Positions 1 to 9,134 are shown, counted from the first letter of the stretch. The stretch: 64,000 nt of DNA from Helicobacter sp. 11S02596-1 (GCF_002272825.1 NZ_MLAM01000006.1:1-64000); one strand, 5' to 3'. Program-made: numbers and translations. Notes: generated by a model not told the origin, from the sequence alone.

Positions 1-2
1 GG

Positions 3-3000
3 GAGAAACTCCCGATTAAAGAGGCATTGAAAGAAGCCCAAGTTGCCAAAGCCCTCGAAGCAAAATATATTGCCAAGCGAGAAGAGCTAGCCAACAAGCC
101 CGCAAGGTTTCAAATCGAGGCTAACCCCGAGTTTGGGGAAAACTTTGCGAAATATTATCACGATGGGATCGGTGCGATTAACAAACTACTCGAAGTTAAG
201 CGAGGGCAAGTTGCTGGGGCGTTTTATCGAGAACTAGGCGATATTGATTTGGTTTGGGGGAATGAAAAGATGGGATTGGAGCATATCCTTAAACAAAGAA
301 CCCAGCAATATGATGGGCAAGCAGATAAAGCGATAGAATTTATTAACAAGATTCCTGAAATTATAGAAAATGGGGAGATTCTCGATAAAGGAGATATTAA
401 AAAATTCATCAAATATGGAGATAAAAATATTGTTTTGTCTCAAGAGTATAAAGGGAATAAACAAACGTGGTTACTTACAGCTTATGAGGATTACCCATCC
501 CAACCCGTGAGCGTCAGTGATGGTTTGCATTCGCAACTTCAGCACGGGTCGTTACGAACCAATCCTCAATCTAATTCTACCACAAATCCCCCCAACATTG
601 GTGATGAATTTATCCCAATGATTGAGAATTTCAAGCAATTAGCCCCTAAGACCTATGAAAGCATTATAAAAAATGGTATGCCGAGCAATCCTAAGCAAAT
701 GGCGGAAATCTTGGATATGAAAGGAGAACCCAAAGATCTATTTTTGGGTATGGATAATGCTGATTACAAAATATTTACAAGAAAAATAAGCTTAGAAGAT
801 AAAGAAAAACAACTTATCAAAATCCAAACCAAAATACAAGAACTCAGCCACAAGCTCACGACAGACCTCCCCGCTGAAGAAAAAGAGAAACTAAAAAGCA
901 CGATGGATTATCTAAAAAAATATCACTTAGAGCCTTTAGAAGAAACCAGACAATATTTTTCACAAAGATTGCAAGAGGCTATAAAAGAACGCCAAGCCCA
1001 CTTAATCGGTGATGTAGGGGAGAATCCTTTGGATAATGCTATCAAGCAAGATATAACCAAACAAGCCCAATATGAGCAAGTCCAACATCTTAAAACCAAT
1101 GCCCCCCATCTTTACACAAGGTTTGATGGGCTTTATGCAAAATATTTAGATAATGTAATGAGAAACTCCCCTGACCCTTATAATGATCTCATCAAAGAAA
1201 ACCAATCCCTAGTAAAATCCAAAAAATCCTCATCGCACCAAAAAGAGGTTGCCAAAGAAACACTGACACTTTTAAAGGATAAGGAAGCCAAAAAGCTTAT
1301 CACCACCCTAGATCCTGATGTTGCTAGAAAGATTCACATTGATAATCAGATAGAAGAGTTTCAAAAGCATATCGACGCATTGCAGAAAAACCCAACAGAT
1401 AATGAAGCTATCCTTAAAGATTACCAAAAAAGCTTAGATAATCTCCTGGCTTTTACACAAGGCAAAGCAAGCAAGACCCAAATCGGACTACAAAAACAGA
1501 TGGCGATGTTGCAACAAGAACGAACAACCACCCGCAACAAAGATGCTATTGATGAGAAAATACAACAAATCCAAGAAATAATGAGCTACCCTACCATATT
1601 TACTAATAGCAAAACCCAAAAGACATTTGAAACCATTGCCAAGATGGATCTAAGAGATTATCCCATAGAAGCATTGCCGAGATTCCAGCAGCACTCTAAC
1701 GCAAAAGAATCCACGCCGATTCTTAATGCCTTTGTATATGATAACCAACCCCAATTTCTTATCAAAATCACCCACCCTGATAACCCTAAAGAGGAAGTGT
1801 ATAGTTTGTTATCTAGCCCCAATGGATTTTATTTCACAGAATTTAAGGCGTTACCACCTTATAAGAGCAAAGCAGAGCTTGATAGCTTCTTGTCGTATCA
1901 TCTTGATAGGCATTTTAATAGCAACTCACCCAACTATAGCGAATTGTATCGCTGGTTTGCTGACCCTAAAAAACAAGGGCGTATCACCAACACAGAACCT
2001 CTTTTGGAAGAAAAGTCTATCGATAAAGCGTTATGGGAAGCGATTGATAATTTGTATGAAAATAATACTTTTGGTTATAACACAGCCACACACGCTTTTA
2101 GGGAGACTAAACAAGAATATCTTAAATCCTTATCCGAAGCAATAGACAGCAAAGAAAAATTTGGCAATATTATCCCTATAGTCGAAGCAATGAATCCTGC
2201 TACTTATAAGGCATTTCAAGACAAAATGCACCTGCATTTTTTGGATTCACAGATTAAAGATTATCAAGCGGATATAGAAAAGCAACTCCAAGCGCTAGCG
2301 TCTCCAAATCGTAGGGATAAAGAAGCTATCAAATCCCGCCTTGAGATGAGTGAAGCTAAACTCAAAATGCGCAAAGATGAAAGGGAAGAACTTTTAAAAA
2401 CCCTAGAAACTAAAAATACACAAGCAAGCACAGCCAAAACACAAGGCACGCTCAAAGAGCCACCACCCAAGCAAACACCCACTAAGCCCGAGCCACTGCC
2501 TGAATTTGGGGAAAACTTCGCCGAGTTTTACCACGATGGGATTGGGGCAATTAATAAGCTACTAGAAGTTAAGCACGGGCAAGTCGCTGGGGCATTTTAT
2601 CGGGAAGAGCTAGGCGATATTGATTTGGTTTGGGGGAATAAATCAGGAGGGCTAGCCCATATTATCGATAAACACGGCTTAGATACTGCAAATAAAATCG
2701 ATGATATCATCCATAATGGTGCTATTTATCGAGATAAGGATAATCGTTTAGGTATCATCAAAGACAATCAATTAGTCGGGCTGAATGAAAAATACAAAGA
2801 TAAAGAAAAAATCTGGGTAGTAACAAGCTATGAGCTGAAAGACCCCGAGCAGTATCTCGACGGAGCTAGGGCTTACGTTCCAGAACAGCTGGGCAAAACC
2901 AATCTATCTGAAAATCTTTCAAGCCCTAATTCTACCACAAATCCCCTAACCCAAGAACAAACAAAGCAAGTATCGCAGAATCCATTATTTGATAAGATTG

Positions 3001-4586
3001 ACAATTTTACTGATAGTGAGCTTAGGAATATTTCAAAATTAATATCAAAGTATTATGCACAAAAAATGAAATACCCTAATAAAAGCAATGATGAGCTTAT
3101 CAAACATACGATTAAAGGGATAGAGCGGGATAAAAAACTCTTTGATGAGCAAAAGCAAGAATTAAAAGAAATACTTAGTAAAAAAGAGATTCAAGAATTT
3201 TTAACGACTTTTAACGACAAAAATATTACCACGATTCAAAATATCATAAACCGCACGAATGAATTCAAGATTCAAAAAAACTATATAAATACTTTTAAAC
3301 CAACAGATGCAGAAGAAGCAAAAAGCCTAGATTATATAGTCTCTAGGGCAAAACTACTATTTGATCAACTTGAGGCAACAAAACAAGCTTTTGACCCAAA
3401 ATATGAAAAGAAAAATATAGAGATAAAACCCGCTTATGTTTATGAAGAAAAGGTTGATGAAATAGGCAAAAATGGTTTTGCCAACAAACAAACACAGGAG
3501 AATTTTAACACGCTTAAAAACACTATTAGTCCCAGAACATTTGACCCAGATAAGCCTACTGCTATGTTTATGCTTGATAATTCAGCAGGCAAAGCCACTT
3601 ATAAAATAGTGGATGCCTTTAGCACTAAAGGATTTGATTTTATTGTTGTGTATGGTGAATTTATGAATGAAGCAACTTCAAAAGCAAAATATGGCATTTT
3701 TGAAGCGACTACGGGCAAATATATTGGGTCAATATATCCTGAGGGAGCTTTAACGTTAGGGGCGGGCGTGAAAATAGCTAGAAAGGCAGTCAATGATGAG
3801 TTTAGAGAAAGTATAAAAAAAGCAAGAGGCATCAATCCTCCAAAGATACAATTACTCAAAGACACTAAAAACCCATTATATGCAGGTGCTGGGATAGTCG
3901 GCGGGGCTGGCAGTGCAGAGGCAAGTGATGATGATAGCGAGGGATTTGGTGGCAATGCGTTACTGGGTGCATTAGGGGCGATTGTCGGATTGAAAGCTCT
4001 CAAATACCTAAGCAATAAGCCAGAAGTCTTGCAACGGCTTTTAAAACGCCATTTCCCAAATAAGGATAGGGAGATAGCCCAAACAATCGATTCGCTTAAT
4101 ATTGGGCAAATAAAGCACGAAAAACGAGGGATTTATAACGTGGCTTATAATGGGAAAGAATTTACAAACATTCAAAAAGATTTAGAGAATGTTAATGATT
4201 TGATTAAGTTTGAAAAAGGTAATAAAGATTTTGGGGCAAGACATATCAAATATAGACATTTGAAGTTGCATAAAATAGGACACGTTAGACAAGATGAGTT
4301 ATTGAATTTGGGAAATTCTATCAGAGAATATTTGAGCAAACATAAAGAGCCGTTTATTGATGAAAAAGGACATCGAATTTATGAGTGGGAAAACAAAGAG
4401 GGAGTGCGGTTTCGATTGGTTAGCTATGAAAAAGGCAGGACGGAACTACAAGTCCCATTTGCACCTGCCGAAAATATTATAACCTTTTATTCTGATAGAA
4501 ACCTGAAAGACAAAATGCAATTTAAAAATCCGAAGTTGCAAAGTCCGACAGAGAGACTGAAAAATAAGATTTTAAAGGGAGCGTAA
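3..4586 (+). CDS. Giant multi-nuclease polyvalent/polymorphic toxin-type protein, 5' end outside the window
   Basis: The frame is open to the left edge, so this is the 3' part of a longer gene; the TTG at 27 is probably internal. Numbering from that TTG (1519 residues): residues about 40-150 and 823-945 are two copies of a Helicobacter domain with the signature GDIDLVWG followed by G-L-x-H-I (GLEHI, then GLAHIIDKH). I recognise this as the barnase/EndoU/colicin E5/RelE-like (PBECR, DUF3519-type) nuclease family. Between them lies a long charged, coiled-coil-like region. Residues about 1284-1330 are a Gly/Ala-rich hydrophobic hinge, and about 1359-1519 a C-terminal domain with GARHIKYRH, RIYEW and ITFYSDRNLK motifs. 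That hinge plus tip recurs twice downstream. Such proteins are typical of Helicobacter integrative elements and plasticity zones. Function inferred: RNA- or DNA-cleaving effector. Confidence 0.7.
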   Translation, partial: EKLPIKEALKEAQVAKALEAKYIAKREELANKPARFQIEANPEFGENFAKYYHDGIGAINKLLEVKRGQVAGAFYRELGDIDLVWGNEKMGLEHILKQRTQQYDGQADKAIEFINKIPEIIENGEILDKGDIKKFIKYGDKNIVLSQEYKGNKQTWLLTAYEDYPSQPVSVSDGLHSQLQHGSLRTNPQSNSTTNPPNIGDEFIPMIENFKQLAPKTYESIIKNGMPSNPKQMAEILDMKGEPKDLFLGMDNADYKIFTRKISLEDKEKQLIKIQTKIQELSHKLTTDLPAEEKEKLKSTMDYLKKYHLEPLEETRQYFSQRLQEAIKERQAHLIGDVGENPLDNAIKQDITKQAQYEQVQHLKTNAPHLYTRFDGLYAKYLDNVMRNSPDPYNDLIKENQSLVKSKKSSSHQKEVAKETLTLLKDKEAKKLITTLDPDVARKIHIDNQIEEFQKHIDALQKNPTDNEAILKDYQKSLDNLLAFTQGKASKTQIGLQKQMAMLQQERTTTRNKDAIDEKIQQIQEIMSYPTIFTNSKTQKTFETIAKMDLRDYPIEALPRFQQHSNAKESTPILNAFVYDNQPQFLIKITHPDNPKEEVYSLLSSPNGFYFTEFKALPPYKSKAELDSFLSYHLDRHFNSNSPNYSELYRWFADPKKQGRITNTEPLLEEKSIDKALWEAIDNLYENNTFGYNTATHAFRETKQEYLKSLSEAIDSKEKFGNIIPIVEAMNPATYKAFQDKMHLHFLDSQIKDYQADIEKQLQALASPNRRDKEAIKSRLEMSEAKLKMRKDEREELLKTLETKNTQASTAKTQGTLKEPPPKQTPTKPEPLPEFGENFAEFYHDGIGAINKLLEVKHGQVAGAFYREELGDIDLVWGNKSGGLAHIIDKHGLDTANKIDDIIHNGAIYRDKDNRLGIIKDNQLVGLNEKYKDKEKIWVVTSYELKDPEQYLDGARAYVPEQLGKTNLSENLSSPNSTTNPLTQEQTKQVSQNPLFDKIDNFTDSELRNISKLISKYYAQKMKYPNKSNDELIKHTIKGIERDKKLFDEQKQELKEILSKKEIQEFLTTFNDKNITTIQNIINRTNEFKIQKNYINTFKPTDAEEAKSLDYIVSRAKLLFDQLEATKQAFDPKYEKKNIEIKPAYVYEEKVDEIGKNGFANKQTQENFNTLKNTISPRTFDPDKPTAMFMLDNSAGKATYKIVDAFSTKGFDFIVVYGEFMNEATSKAKYGIFEATTGKYIGSIYPEGALTLGAGVKIARKAVNDEFRESIKKARGINPPKIQLLKDTKNPLYAGAGIVGGAGSAEASDDDSEGFGGNALLGALGAIVGLKALKYLSNKPEVLQRLLKRHFPNKDREIAQTIDSLNIGQIKHEKRGIYNVAYNGKEFTNIQKDLENVNDLIKFEKGNKDFGARHIKYRHLKLHKIGHVRQDELLNLGNSIREYLSKHKEPFIDEKGHRIYEWENKEGVRFRLVSYEKGRTELQVPFAPAENIITFYSDRNLKDKMQFKNPKLQSPTERLKNKILKGA
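3883..4144 (+). repeat. Toxin-tip hinge repeat, copy 1
   Basis: First of three direct repeats (others near 6586 and 8355) encoding the Gly/Ala-rich hinge and the conserved stretch up to GIYNVA. The last roughly 150 bp (3992-4144) differ from each other copy at only one to three positions, while the sequence downstream diverges strongly. This is the layout expected for a homology arm used to exchange C-terminal toxin tips. Confidence 0.85.
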
Positions 4587-4656
4587 TTTAAAGGTATTTT
4601 AATTGATATTTTATAAAATTCGATAGTATTAATAGATCAAAGCAAAGGAAAAAGAG

Positions 4657-5778
4657 TTGAAATTAAATGCGAAAAATGCCTCTCTTTTGAAAACCCTCAA
4701 TCTGCCTGAAAGCGTTATTGAAAAAATATTTGAAAAAAAATCTCAAGCATTTTGTGAATTTTTAAATGGCAACTCTTCAACCTTTGAAATAAGCCTAAAG
4801 AAACTTACCGAAATTGCCAAAGCTTCCAATATCCCTTTTGCCTATCTTTTTTTAGATCAATTGCCACAAGAAAAACCTTTGCTCCCAGATTTTCGAGGCA
4901 ATACAAATAAAGGATTTTCTCCTGCACTAAAATCTTGTATCGCCTCAAGTCTAAAAAAACAAGAGTGGCACAGGGCTTATTTAGTGCGCAATGGGTATTC
5001 AAAATTCTTGGAAAATAAAAATCTTAACACAAATGCAGAGCTTATCATTGAGGCTAAAAGATTAATTGGTTTTAGTGGCTCAAGCAAAGATTCATTTAAA
5101 GCATTTAAAGATTCTCTGGAAAATCATCAGTTTATTGTCCAGCAAACTGGAGTAGCAAAAAACAATACATACCGAGCTATAAGTATTGAAGAATGTAGAG
5201 GCTATGCTATTTATGATGAATATGCCCCATTGATTTTTATTAACTCAAAAGATAGATCAAAAAAAGGAAAGATTTTTACTCTTTTGCACGAACTTGCCCA
5301 TATTCTTTTAAAACAAAGTGGTGTGAGTTTAGATGATTTTACTCAAGCAATAGAATATCGTTGCAATGAGATTGCAGGTGAGATATTAATGCCATCTAAT
5401 AAGTTTATGGATATATGGGAAAGAGGAGTTGGACTTCAAGACAATATCACAAGGCTTAAAGAGCATTTCAAGCTTGCTAGCTCTTTGGCAATAGCTACCA
5501 AAGCATTGCTTAGAGGGTTGATTGACAAACAAGAATATGATGATTTCAAGAGAGAACAACAGAATAAATTTATAGAAGATGAAAATACAAAAAGTTTAAA
5601 AGGTGGGGATCATTATAATAATGTCAGAGCATCTAATGGAGAGGCATTTGCCAAAAAAGTTATTATTGATACAATCAATGGATATGAGACCTATAAGGAT
5701 GCCTTGAATTTGCTTGATATAGCAAAACTAAGCACATTTGATAAGCTGGCTGAAGAGCTGGGGATAAGCAATGTGTAA
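4657..5778 (+). CDS. HTH (XRE-type) plus ImmA/IrrE zinc metallopeptidase
   Basis: A 373-residue protein. The N-terminal ~75 residues have an XRE-like helix-turn-helix pattern. The C-terminal part carries HELAH at residues 211-215 followed by a downstream CNEIAGEILMP segment that would supply the third metal ligand: the COG2856/ImmA-IrrE arrangement. ImmA proteases cut repressors, and HTH-ImmA proteins act as antitoxin/regulator partners. The TTG start is supported by AAAGGA upstream; a TATAAA at 4612-4617 is a possible -10. It overlaps the next gene by 8 nt, and this pair (COG2856 plus DUF4411) is a recognised toxin-antitoxin arrangement. It sits 70 nt after the giant toxin gene, so immunity to tip 1 is an alternative role. 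Confidence 0.75.
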   Translation: MKLNAKNASLLKTLNLPESVIEKIFEKKSQAFCEFLNGNSSTFEISLKKLTEIAKASNIPFAYLFLDQLPQEKPLLPDFRGNTNKGFSPALKSCIASSLKKQEWHRAYLVRNGYSKFLENKNLNTNAELIIEAKRLIGFSGSSKDSFKAFKDSLENHQFIVQQTGVAKNNTYRAISIEECRGYAIYDEYAPLIFINSKDRSKKGKIFTLLHELAHILLKQSGVSLDDFTQAIEYRCNEIAGEILMPSNKFMDIWERGVGLQDNITRLKEHFKLASSLAIATKALLRGLIDKQEYDDFKREQQNKFIEDENTKSLKGGDHYNNVRASNGEAFAKKVIIDTINGYETYKDALNLLDIAKLSTFDKLAEELGISNV

Positions 5779-6295
5779 ATGTCTTTCTAAATATCTTATT
5801 GATGCCAACATTTTTATTGAATCTGCTCTGAGGTATTATGCCTTTGATATTTGTCCTGGTTTTTGGGACTGGCTTAAAATAGTATCTATAGAAAAAACTC
5901 ATATTAAATCAGTGAAAAAAGTCCTTGAAGAAGTTAAACAACCAAAAGAGCTTTCAGAATTTTTAAAAGAATTAAATAAAAATAAGTTTTTTATTGATGA
6001 AAACAAGATAACACCGGAATCCTTTATGGCAGTTGCTTCGAAGCTTGAGCAAATGAATTATGAATCAGAACCTATCAGTGAGTTTTCTAGTGGGGCAGAT
6101 TTTTTCTTGATAGCTTTGGCTTATCAGGATCATTATAAAATCGTAACCCACGAAAAAAGAGCCGATAACACAAGAAAAAGAATCAAAATACCCAATGTAT
6201 GCCAAGAACTTGGAATTGAATGTATTAATGTTGCTGATTTGCTTCGAGACGAGAAAATAAAATTTCATTATACTCACAATAATTTATTCTCGTAG
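5771..6295 (+). CDS. DUF4411 family PIN-like putative toxin
   Basis: A 174-residue protein starting with YLIDANIFIE (Asp11), with a second acidic motif SGADFF (Asp110) and a following THEKRAD segment. This is the acidic-residue pattern of PIN-like nucleases in the DUF4411 family. The ATG lies inside the end of the HTH-ImmA gene, so the two are translationally coupled. Known for the family: pairing with COG2856 proteins as a type II toxin-antitoxin module. Inferred: DUF4411 is the ribonuclease toxin and HTH-ImmA its partner. Its stop codon directly abuts the remnant coding frame that leads into orphan cassette 2, marking a recombination joint. Confidence 0.72.
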   Translation: MCKCLSKYLIDANIFIESALRYYAFDICPGFWDWLKIVSIEKTHIKSVKKVLEEVKQPKELSEFLKELNKNKFFIDENKITPESFMAVASKLEQMNYESEPISEFSSGADFFLIALAYQDHYKIVTHEKRADNTRKRIKIPNVCQELGIECINVADLLRDEKIKFHYTHNNLFS

Positions 6296-6340
6296 TGCAT
6301 TATCGGACCGCATACCTATAGCTTTTCGCCTAGTGGGACA

Positions 6341-7318
6341 ATGGTGCGGGTAGAGAATTTCTTTAGCAAGAAGCGATTAGAACTCATCACGCAAGATCTC
6401 AAGACCACCCAAGAACACTTTGCTAAACTCAAAAAAGGTATCCAGACATTTGAAAAAGAAGCAGAACTCAAAGAAAAGCAAGAAAAGCTCAAAGCGCTTA
6501 ATAGAGAGATTATTGAATCGACTATAGAAGCCAAAGGGGCAAGCAAGGAGAGTGGCAAAGATTTGGGATTGCCTGCAGTAGGTGCTGGGATAGTCGGCGG
6601 GGCTGGGAGTGCAGAGGCAAGTGATGATGATAGCGAGGGATTTGGTGGGAATGCGTTATTAGGTGCTTTGGGTGGTATCGTGGGTCTGAAAGCTCTCAAA
6701 TACCTAAGCAATAAGCCTGAAGTCTTGCAACGGCTTTTAAAACGCCATTTCCCAAATAAGGATAGGGAGATAGCCCAAACAATCGATTCGCTTAATATTG
6801 GGCAAATAAAGCACGAAAAACGAGGGATTTATAACGTGGCGGTTAATAATAAAAAGGCGACATTGATAAGAGAGGATTTAGAGGCTCTTGATAGTATTGC
6901 CTTTGAAAAAGGCAGGCAAAAAATCAATGAGCGTGGCTATGGTGGAGAGCATATTGTCGCAAAGCATAGCAATCCTAAGCAAGCGGGCTATATCACAGAA
7001 GATGAATTACTCAATATGGGGAATTTTATTAGAGATTACATTAAAGAGTATAAAGAACCATTTGTGGATAAGAATGGTTTGAGAATATACGAATGGGAAG
7101 ATAAAAACGGACCCCGTTTTAGGATTGCGACTGGAAAGATAGGTAAAAATACACCAAGTCAAAAAGTAGGGGTGCTTCTCACAGGCGGAAGCGACCGAAA
7201 ACCAGTTGCCCCTACTAGGCGAATTATAACTTTTTATTCTGATAGGAATCTTAAAAATAAGATGGTCTTTAAAAATCCAAAGTTAAATAATGCAACAAAA
7301 CTACAGAAAGGTGCGTGA
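6341..7318 (+). CDS. Orphan toxin C-terminal cassette 2
   Basis: A 325-residue frame. Residues 1-75 are a charged helical stretch. The frame is open back to the DUF4411 stop and reads as the tail of another giant toxin, so the true gene is 5'-truncated. Then comes the shared hinge (GIVGGAGSAEASDDD and so on) and a tip domain related to, but distinct from, the tip of the 3-4586 gene: EHIVAKH, ELLNMGNFIRDY, RIYEWEDKNG, ITFYSDRNLK. No convincing ribosome-binding site was seen before the ATG at 6341. Probably a displaced, mostly silent donor module. Its downstream neighbour is on the opposite strand. Confidence 0.6.
   Translation: MVRVENFFSKKRLELITQDLKTTQEHFAKLKKGIQTFEKEAELKEKQEKLKALNREIIESTIEAKGASKESGKDLGLPAVGAGIVGGAGSAEASDDDSEGFGGNALLGALGGIVGLKALKYLSNKPEVLQRLLKRHFPNKDREIAQTIDSLNIGQIKHEKRGIYNVAVNNKKATLIREDLEALDSIAFEKGRQKINERGYGGEHIVAKHSNPKQAGYITEDELLNMGNFIRDYIKEYKEPFVDKNGLRIYEWEDKNGPRFRIATGKIGKNTPSQKVGVLLTGGSDRKPVAPTRRIITFYSDRNLKNKMVFKNPKLNNATKLQKGA
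6586..6880 (+). repeat. Toxin-tip hinge repeat, copy 2
   Basis: Direct repeat of 3883-4144. With copy 3 the similarity runs further, through AATAATAAAAAGGCGACA to the start of the variable tip, so cassettes 2 and 3 are closer to each other than to the in-gene tip. Confidence 0.85.
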
Positions 7319-7324
7319 AAGGCA

Positions 7325-7891
7325 TTAAATCTTGTTTTTATTAATATACCCCAAATTTACAAGTCGCCATTTCATCGCATCGTAAGATACCCTGAAGCGA
7401 TTTGCCATTCCTTTGATAACTTCCTCTAGGGTTAATTTGTCAAATTCTTCGCTTTCTGCAAACTTTCTAGCTTCTTGATGGACGAATTCCGAAGGCATTA
7501 AAAATCTGGCTGCAAAATCATTGGCTTTTCTCTCCATAGGATTGATTCCTCTTCGGTAGAGAGTATCATAGTCATCTTTAATAGGGTCTTGATATTTGTC
7601 TGCATTTGGCAGGATATCATTGACAATATGCCCAAGCTCGTGAGCCAGAGTAAAATTTTGTCTGGCTTCAGAAACAGAATTATTCAGCCATATCTCAGGA
7701 TAATCATTCTTCAAATAAACACACCCATCTAAAGCCAACTTATCCCATTCTAACTCTTCATCGATTTTTATATTTAGTTGATCGCGCAAAATTGTTTTAA
7801 TATCTACGGGGACGTTTTTTATTTCAAGTAACTCAATAATCTCCTCGGGAGTTTTATTAATAAGCATTGTTTTTAAATCTTCAAGCTTCAT
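7325..7891 (-). CDS. ImmA/IrrE family metallopeptidase
   Basis: A 188-residue protein counted from the ATG at 7891, chosen because AAAGAAGGAG lies just upstream. HELGH is at residues 84-88, followed by an ERKANDFAARFLMP segment with the third-ligand glutamate: a complete gluzincin-type ImmA/IrrE site without the HTH domain found in the 4657-5778 gene. It overlaps the upstream membrane-protein gene by 11 nt, so they form a two-gene unit. It converges on orphan cassette 2 with 6 nt between stop codons. Inferred role: antidote or regulator of the cassette, or an independent stress module. Confidence 0.72.
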   Translation of the reverse strand: MKLEDLKTMLINKTPEEIIELLEIKNVPVDIKTILRDQLNIKIDEELEWDKLALDGCVYLKNDYPEIWLNNSVSEARQNFTLAHELGHIVNDILPNADKYQDPIKDDYDTLYRRGINPMERKANDFAARFLMPSEFVHQEARKFAESEEFDKLTLEEVIKGMANRFRVSYDAMKWRLVNLGYINKNKI

Positions 7892-8255
7892 TTGTTTCTC
7901 CTTCTTTAGATTTGAACTTATCAATTATATCGGTATTTTTTGTATCATTTTCAAATACTTTGTCTTCCACAACCTTTCTGGCATCATAGACATTTTCTGC
8001 CTCTGTTGCAATCATCTGTAAAAATCTTCCTTTGAATCCCTCATTTTCAACAACCGCTTTGATAAATTTATCTAAAATCATTGGATCTTTTAACGCCTTA
8101 TCAAGCTTCTTGCTTGCACTTTCTTTAATATTTCTTGAATTTGAACTCTGTATATAAATAGCATAAGCAGTTATAGTGCCAGCTATAATGGCTACAACAA
8201 GGGTTAGTATCCCAACCGACCAGCCAGTAATTAAAGCAAGCGTTGATAGTTCCAT
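7881..8255 (-). CDS. Small single-span membrane protein, partner of ImmA
   Basis: A 124-residue protein with one N-terminal membrane segment (residues ~8-32) and a charged, helical cytoplasmic tail. I do not recognise the family. Its stop overlaps the start of the ImmA gene, so the two are cotranslated. It fills the space between orphan cassettes 2 and 3 on the opposite strand, and the cassettes' repeat homology resumes about 75 nt beyond its start. A role as membrane-bound immunity factor or as ImmA substrate is possible but unproven. Confidence 0.55.
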   Translation of the reverse strand: MELSTLALITGWSVGILTLVVAIIAGTITAYAIYIQSSNSRNIKESASKKLDKALKDPMILDKFIKAVVENEGFKGRFLQMIATEAENVYDARKVVEDKVFENDTKNTDIIDKFKSKEGETNEA

Positions 8256-8352
8256 TGTTATATTCCTAAAATTTCAGTTAAAAGCAAAAACCTACGGATT
8301 TGACGTATTGTAACATATTAGCTACAAAAATTAAAGACCCAAAAAACACCCA

Positions 8353-9111
8353 TTGGCAGGTGCTGGGATAGTCGGCGGGGCTGGGAGTGCAGAGGCGAGT
8401 GATAATGATGATAGCGAGGGATTTGGTGGGAATGCGTTACTGGGTGCTTTGGGTGGTATTGTCGGATTGAAAGCACTCAAATACCTAAGCAATAAGCCTG
8501 AAGTCTTGCAACGGCTTTTAAAACGCCATTTCCCAAATAAGGATAGGGAGATAGCCCAAACAATCGATTCGCTTAATATTGGGCAAATCAAGCACGAAAA
8601 ACGAGGGATTTATAACGTGGCGGTTAATAATAAAAAGGCGACACTGATAAAAGAGGATTTGAACTCGATAGAAAAAACATTGCGATTATCTAAAGGCAAG
8701 CATATCGATGAGAAAAAAGGCTATGGAGCTAATCATATCACAGCAAGACATAGTAATCCCAAAGATTTGGGCTATGTTAGTCAAAATGAACTTTTAAATC
8801 TAGGGAATTCTGTCAGAGAATACATCAAGGAACACAAAGAGCCGTTTATAGACAAGAATGGAATCAGGATTTACGAATGGCAAGATAAACAAGGGATAAG
8901 ATTTCGATTAGTAGTCGGTCAAAGGAAAGAGGTCAGCTCGAAAGAACTGGGATTCACATATCCGCCCTCTTATTATCCTAAACCCTCGACCAGTGGAAGA
9001 ATCATAACATTTTATTCTGATAGAAATCTTAAACAAAGAATGGAGTTTAAGAATCCTAAGTTAAAAAGTCCGATAGATAAATTGAAAGATAAGTTTGTGA
9101 AAGGTGCTTAG
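8353..9111 (+). CDS. Orphan toxin C-terminal cassette 3
   Basis: A 252-residue frame that starts at the hinge repeat; only a short piece of upstream homology (from ~8331, resembling LKDTKNPL of the giant gene) is present, and a stop codon lies at 8332-8334. There is no credible start: TTG, no ribosome-binding site. Tip motifs are GANHITARH, ELLNLGNSVREY, RIYEWQDKQG and ITFYSDRNLK, homologous to the other two tips with divergent inserts. Read as a silent donor cassette able to replace the tip of a full-length toxin by recombination. Its candidate immunity gene follows after a few nucleotides and has its own promoter. Confidence 0.6.
   Translation: MAGAGIVGGAGSAEASDNDDSEGFGGNALLGALGGIVGLKALKYLSNKPEVLQRLLKRHFPNKDREIAQTIDSLNIGQIKHEKRGIYNVAVNNKKATLIKEDLNSIEKTLRLSKGKHIDEKKGYGANHITARHSNPKDLGYVSQNELLNLGNSVREYIKEHKEPFIDKNGIRIYEWQDKQGIRFRLVVGQRKEVSSKELGFTYPPSYYPKPSTSGRIITFYSDRNLKQRMEFKNPKLKSPIDKLKDKFVKGA
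8355..8660 (+). repeat. Toxin-tip hinge repeat, copy 3
   Basis: Third copy of the hinge repeat. It carries a 3-nt insertion (one extra Asn/Asp codon in the acidic stretch) but is otherwise nearly identical over the distal ~150 bp (8469-8621). The copies are in the same orientation, so recombination between them would delete or swap the material in between. Confidence 0.85.
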
Positions 9112-9134
9112 AGATTGTTTGCAATCAAAAATGC

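Noticed and set aside
3599-4015. 138-codon minus-strand frame inside the toxin gene
   Set aside because: It recurs at 6316-6711 and 8331-8591 only because it is the reverse of the conserved hinge repeat.
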